From Henckelia pumila (lineage: Eukaryota; Streptophyta; Magnoliopsida; Lamiales; Gesneriaceae), in contig NC_133123.1 of NCBI RefSeq assembly GCF_033568475.1, positions 160,347,753 to 160,411,752 of the forward strand: a stretch of DNA of 64,000 nucleotides, written 5' to 3'. The notes beneath the pieces are model-generated. The model was given only the letters and a program-made list of their open reading frames with translations. It was not told the DNA's origin and searched no databases. Position numbers and translations under genes: made by a program. Positions 60,227 through 64,000 of this stretch are shown here, in pieces; position 1 is the stretch's first letter, and every line of letters begins with the position of its first letter.

Positions 60227-63200
60227 ATGGCACCGAAGAACCGTAGAGATCAAGAGAAAGGTGATGGCAAGTCATTACAGGGAGATGGTGCAGGGGGTTC
60301 TGTTTCACAAGTTCTTGATGCAGAAATAATGCACATTGAGGGTGAAAATGTTGAAAACATTCACCAAACTAACGATGATGGAGGTCTCAATAGAATTCCA
60401 GAAAGGTTGTTGGTTCCTGCTGAGCAGTTTGATTCCGTAATATCGAAAAAATTTGAAGAAATGGATATAGTGGTCTCAAGCACCATGGAACATCTGGAAG
60501 AGGCCTATAGGATGGTGATTTCAGCCATGGGGTTTATGCGAGGCGAGATGAGTAAGATTAAATCCAGTGGGGAGTCTGTTCCTAAGGTTACTGTTACACA
60601 AGAACCAACAGTTAATCCAAAGAAAATGGTGGAAGAGAGCTATAAACCAAACGAAGGTGGTGGTTCAAATGGAGGGTCTCCGACAGGTGATTTTTGCCGC
60701 CATGGACATTCTGGTTTTGTTTATCAAAATGAAAGGTATACGCCTCCTCATCGACGTGAAGAAGAACAATGGGGGAGAGTTCCCCCAAACCCACGAACCA
60801 GTGTAAAAAGACCTGTTATTCAGAACTTTGCAGTCACAAATCTAGGTGCTCAGCCTCGATTGTATGAGGAACCGTTTGTTCGACCTTATTTCATGATGAC
60901 TGCTCGGGGGGCAAATACTTATTCTCACCCTTTGACTGGGCCAGCACCAATGGATAAGGATATATTGAGGGAAATGGTGCAGGATCTGTATGGACCAGGG
61001 ATTAGGCCAATGGTTAGGCCAGAGTTCCACAAGCCTTATCCAGAGATCATTAACATTAATAATCCTTACCCCAAAGGCTTCAAGGTACCTGATTTTACAT
61101 TGTTCTCAGGAGATGATGATCAATCTTCTACGGAACACATAGCACGGTTCACCATTCGATGTGGTATGTTGGCTAACTATGAAAATTTTCCGTTCTTTAA
61201 AATGAGGTTGTTCCCGAATACTCTTACTGGAACAGCTTTTACGTGGTACACTCAATTGCCAAGGAACTCTGTTTTTACTTGGCATGAGTTAGAAAAGTTG
61301 TTTCATACTCAGTTCTACCGAACAGAACCGGAGACTAGTATTGCTGATCTATCCCGATTAACCCAAAAATCTGGAGAAACAACATGGTTGTTCATTGAAC
61401 GATTCAAGAAATTAAAGAGCCATTGTAAAGTGTTCCTTCCAGAACTTGAATTCGTCAAATTGGCCCAAAGAGGATTAGACTTTGAGTTGAGAAAGAAGTT
61501 TCAGGGAACTGAATTCCGTGATTTCTATGAAATGGCCGCGAAAGTGGCTGAGTATGAATAGCTCCTGCAAGAAGAGTCTCGAAGAAAGAAAACTACTGTT
61601 GGTTCTTATTATCAAGACGTGGAGAATGTTTCATTGGCAGAGGTAGGTAAATTAGGGTCCGTTGTATGTCCATCTTTAAAGTACAAGGCAGGAGAACCAG
61701 TAAAGTCAGGTTCCTCAATAATTCAAGGCCAGAATGCCGTACAGTACACATTTGATGTGTCAAAGACAGAAGAGATCTTTGATTTCCTGGTCAAGGAAAA
61801 GTTTATCATTTTTCCAACAGATCATCGTATCCCAAAGAAAAAGGAACAGAAAGGAAAAGAATACTGTAAGTATCATAATTCCTTTAATCATATCACTAAT
61901 GCTTGTTGGGCTCTCAGGAACATTGTCCAGGATAGGATTATGAAGGGAATACTGAAGTTTCCTGAAAAGAAGGACACCATGTTAATAGACAAGGATCCTT
62001 TTCCTCCAGTGGCTCACGTGAACGTCTGTACTCCGGATCTAAGAAACATCATCAACCAAAAAAGGGAGTTTCGGCGAGACAAAGAGATGCATATGAGGAA
62101 ATCAGTGAAGCAAGGTTGGGTTCCCAAAGATATGCTGTTTGAGGTCAGAAAAGGAAACTACACAAATAAGACCAATTGGCGTAGAAATAATGACAGAATT
62201 CAGGAACATAGAGAAAGAACCATGGCCAATAGGCCAAGGAATTCTTTTGATAGTTCCAGGCGAACATGCTCAGGGGGCAACAAGTGGGTTCCACAACATA
62301 CAAGAGCATATCATCAAACCAGTAGGCCATTGTCCACGAAAGTGAACTGTGGTCAATGAAATAGAGATTTGCAAAAGGATAAACCGAGGTTTGTTGTTCC
62401 ACCGAATGTGCAACCTGAAGGACAATGGCAGTTGTTACGTCATAAGAAATTTTCCTTGCCGCTCACAAGAACTTAAAAAAGAAGGCTTTTACGAGAGAAG
62501 GCAAGGGCACGCCGAGCGAAAGAAGAACCATCTATACCAAATAAAAGTAAATTTGGTAGAAAGGCAACAGAAGACAAAGAATTTGAGGATGATGATTTGT
62601 TGTCTGATGAGGAACCAAGTATCAAGAAACAAGTTAGTTTCCTAGTTGGCGAATTCACCATATCGGTGGATTGTGCCACTGGGTCTGTGATTTTACCAGA
62701 TATGTTTAAATCCAAGGAGAAGCCGGCTGATCGAGTGGACTTAATGCAAGACGAGGTTTCTAAAGAACCATGTCATGGTGTTACTATAGAAGAAGAACCT
62801 CATAAACCAAAAAGAGTGGTTATTGAGAAACCTGCTATTGAGATGATCAAGCATATCAGACCTTTGTATATCAAGGCCCATATAAATGGTCACCCAATAT
62901 CAAGGGTTTTAATTGATAATGGTTCTGCCGTGAATATCTTACCATTAAGGGTGTTCAAGAACCTTGGGAAAGAAGAAACTGATCTTATCCCTACAGAGGT
63001 TTCTGTGACAGCATTCACTGGGGAAGCTACTAAAACTATTGGAGTTTTCCCCGCAGAGGTTTTGGTGGGAAGTAAAACATCGATTTCAGCATTCTTTGTG
63101 GTCAATTCTTCTGCCAATTTTCAGGCTTTGTTAGGCCGAGATTGGATCCATGCAAATCATTGTATACCTTCGTCAATGCATCAATTCCTGATGTTTTGGA

Positions 63201-64000
63201 TTGGAGACGATGTTGAGATTGTACAAGCAGATTCACAACCTTTCCAGGCGAGTTCCAGTGTGGTTGAATCCAGGTATTACAATGGTGATTTTGGGCCAAT
63301 TAAATTCTATGGAAAGAACAAAAGTGGTCAACCTAAATCGGTGTATATGGAGACACTGGAAACCAACGAAATGTTTAATAAAATTCTCAAGACCCTCCTA
63401 GGCCGATGATCCAGCCACTTATTGAAGGTGTTGATGATTGAGTTCCATCAAGTGGAACTAGAGGTAGCTGCAACCTCCATCAAGAAAGCCCAAGTGCAGC
63501 AAACAATTGACTTGATACGTGATAGTTTATTATGGGAAGTGAATGGGTCAGAGATTAATTTTTTGAAGAAGAACTTGATTCTTTTGAGGAATTACAGCTG
63601 GGAGATCTCGCATATGTACCATCACAGCTAGAGGATCACCAACCTCAGGTTCAAGATCCGTTAGAGGAAGTGAACTTGGGAGATTTGGATAATCCGAAAC
63701 CTGTATATGTTAGTGCGTTGCTCACTGATGAGTTGAAGATCATGATGAAAGAGTTATTGGTAGAATTTCAAGATTGTTTTGCTTGGAGTTATGAAGACAT
63801 GCCAGGGTTGGATCGGCATTTGGTGGAACATCGTCTTCCTATTAAAAACGATTTCAAACCATACAAACAACCATCAAGGCGAATGTTTAAACAAGTAGAA
63901 ACAAAGGTAAAGGATGAAATAGAGAAATTGTTGAAAGCAGGGTTCATTAGACCAATCAGATATGCGGAATGGCTGTCAAATGTAGTTCCTGTAATTAAAA
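60227..64000 (+). pseudogene. Ty3/gypsy gag-pol polyprotein, decayed and cut by the window end
   Basis: Gag starts at ATG 60227. A retrotransposon gag domain (the stretch with T-G-T-A-F-T-W-Y near 61240) is followed by a Cys/His finger (Y-C-K-Y-H-N-S-F-N-H-I-T-N-A-C, near 61865-61905), an aspartic protease (I-D-N-G-S-A-V-N-I-L-P, near 62912-62945), and the start of reverse transcriptase (E-K-L-L-K-A-G-F-I-R-P, 63930-63953) running off the end. All parts to about 63560 are in one frame, broken by TAG 61559, TGA 62357, TAA 62474 and TGA 63407. A T-run near 63558-63563 shifts the frame before RT. The protease style and finger suggest a Tat/Athila-side lineage, which is an inference. Confidence 0.85.

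Noticed and set aside
1..64000. CRISPR arrays, bacterial operons or phage genes
   Set aside because: None of the repeats has CRISPR geometry, and gene structure (introns, plant families) is nuclear plant throughout.

Overview
The window is AT-rich nuclear DNA from a flowering plant, almost certainly a eudicot. The evidence is intron-rich genes of plant-specific families (a CALMODULIN-BINDING PROTEIN 60 pair, a PADRE/DUF4228 protein, a plastid-type DCC thioredoxin-like protein) set among plant Ty1/copia and Ty3/gypsy LTR retrotransposons, MITEs and Mutator/hAT-like elements. The species cannot be fixed from the sequence.

Layout. 1-15047: decayed 3' end and LTR of a Del/Tekay-like gypsy element, split at 3800 by a complete minus-strand Sirevirus-like copia element (3800-13763; two 779-bp LTRs, 5-bp target duplication, gag-pol, and an extra ORF after pol). 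15048-16868: fragments, ending in a second Sirevirus-like LTR in the opposite orientation. 16869-27758: upstream region and exons of a broken CBP60 gene (copy A), with a second decayed copia element (19225-25603) inside an intron. 27759-39509: gene-free DNA with a hAT-like element, a Tourist-like MITE, a LINE tail, a 1.5-kb foldback element, and a Mutator-like element carrying a 2-kb solo LTR. 39510-44607: intact seven-exon CBP60 gene (copy B, 704 codons) with a 25-residue repeat array in its tail. 45555-48436 (minus): eight-exon DCC-family gene, 218 residues. 48437-55352: gene-free, with hairpin MITEs and short repeats. 55353-56433 (minus): three-exon PADRE gene, 183 residues. 59511-64000: 5' part of another decayed gypsy element, running off the window.

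How it fits together. The two CBP60 copies are tandem duplicates, and their upstream regions are also recognisably duplicated, so several insertions can be read against an empty paralogous site. Copy A has lost its frame twice and has a 6.4-kb retrotransposon in an intron; copy B is open throughout. CBP60 proteins are calcium/calmodulin-linked transcription factors of immunity and PADRE genes are stress-responsive, but the sequence shows no functional link among these neighbours. Exon boundaries were assigned by hand from GT/GC-AG signals, reading phase and family similarity; no transcript data were available.

No wholly new system is evident. The most unusual signals are a dyad-symmetric GTGTTG/CAACAC motif sown through coding and non-coding parts of the Sirevirus-like element, interlocking inverted repeats spanning the LTR/primer-site/gag-start junction of the second copia element, and rapid remodelling of the putative calmodulin-binding tail in both CBP60 copies.
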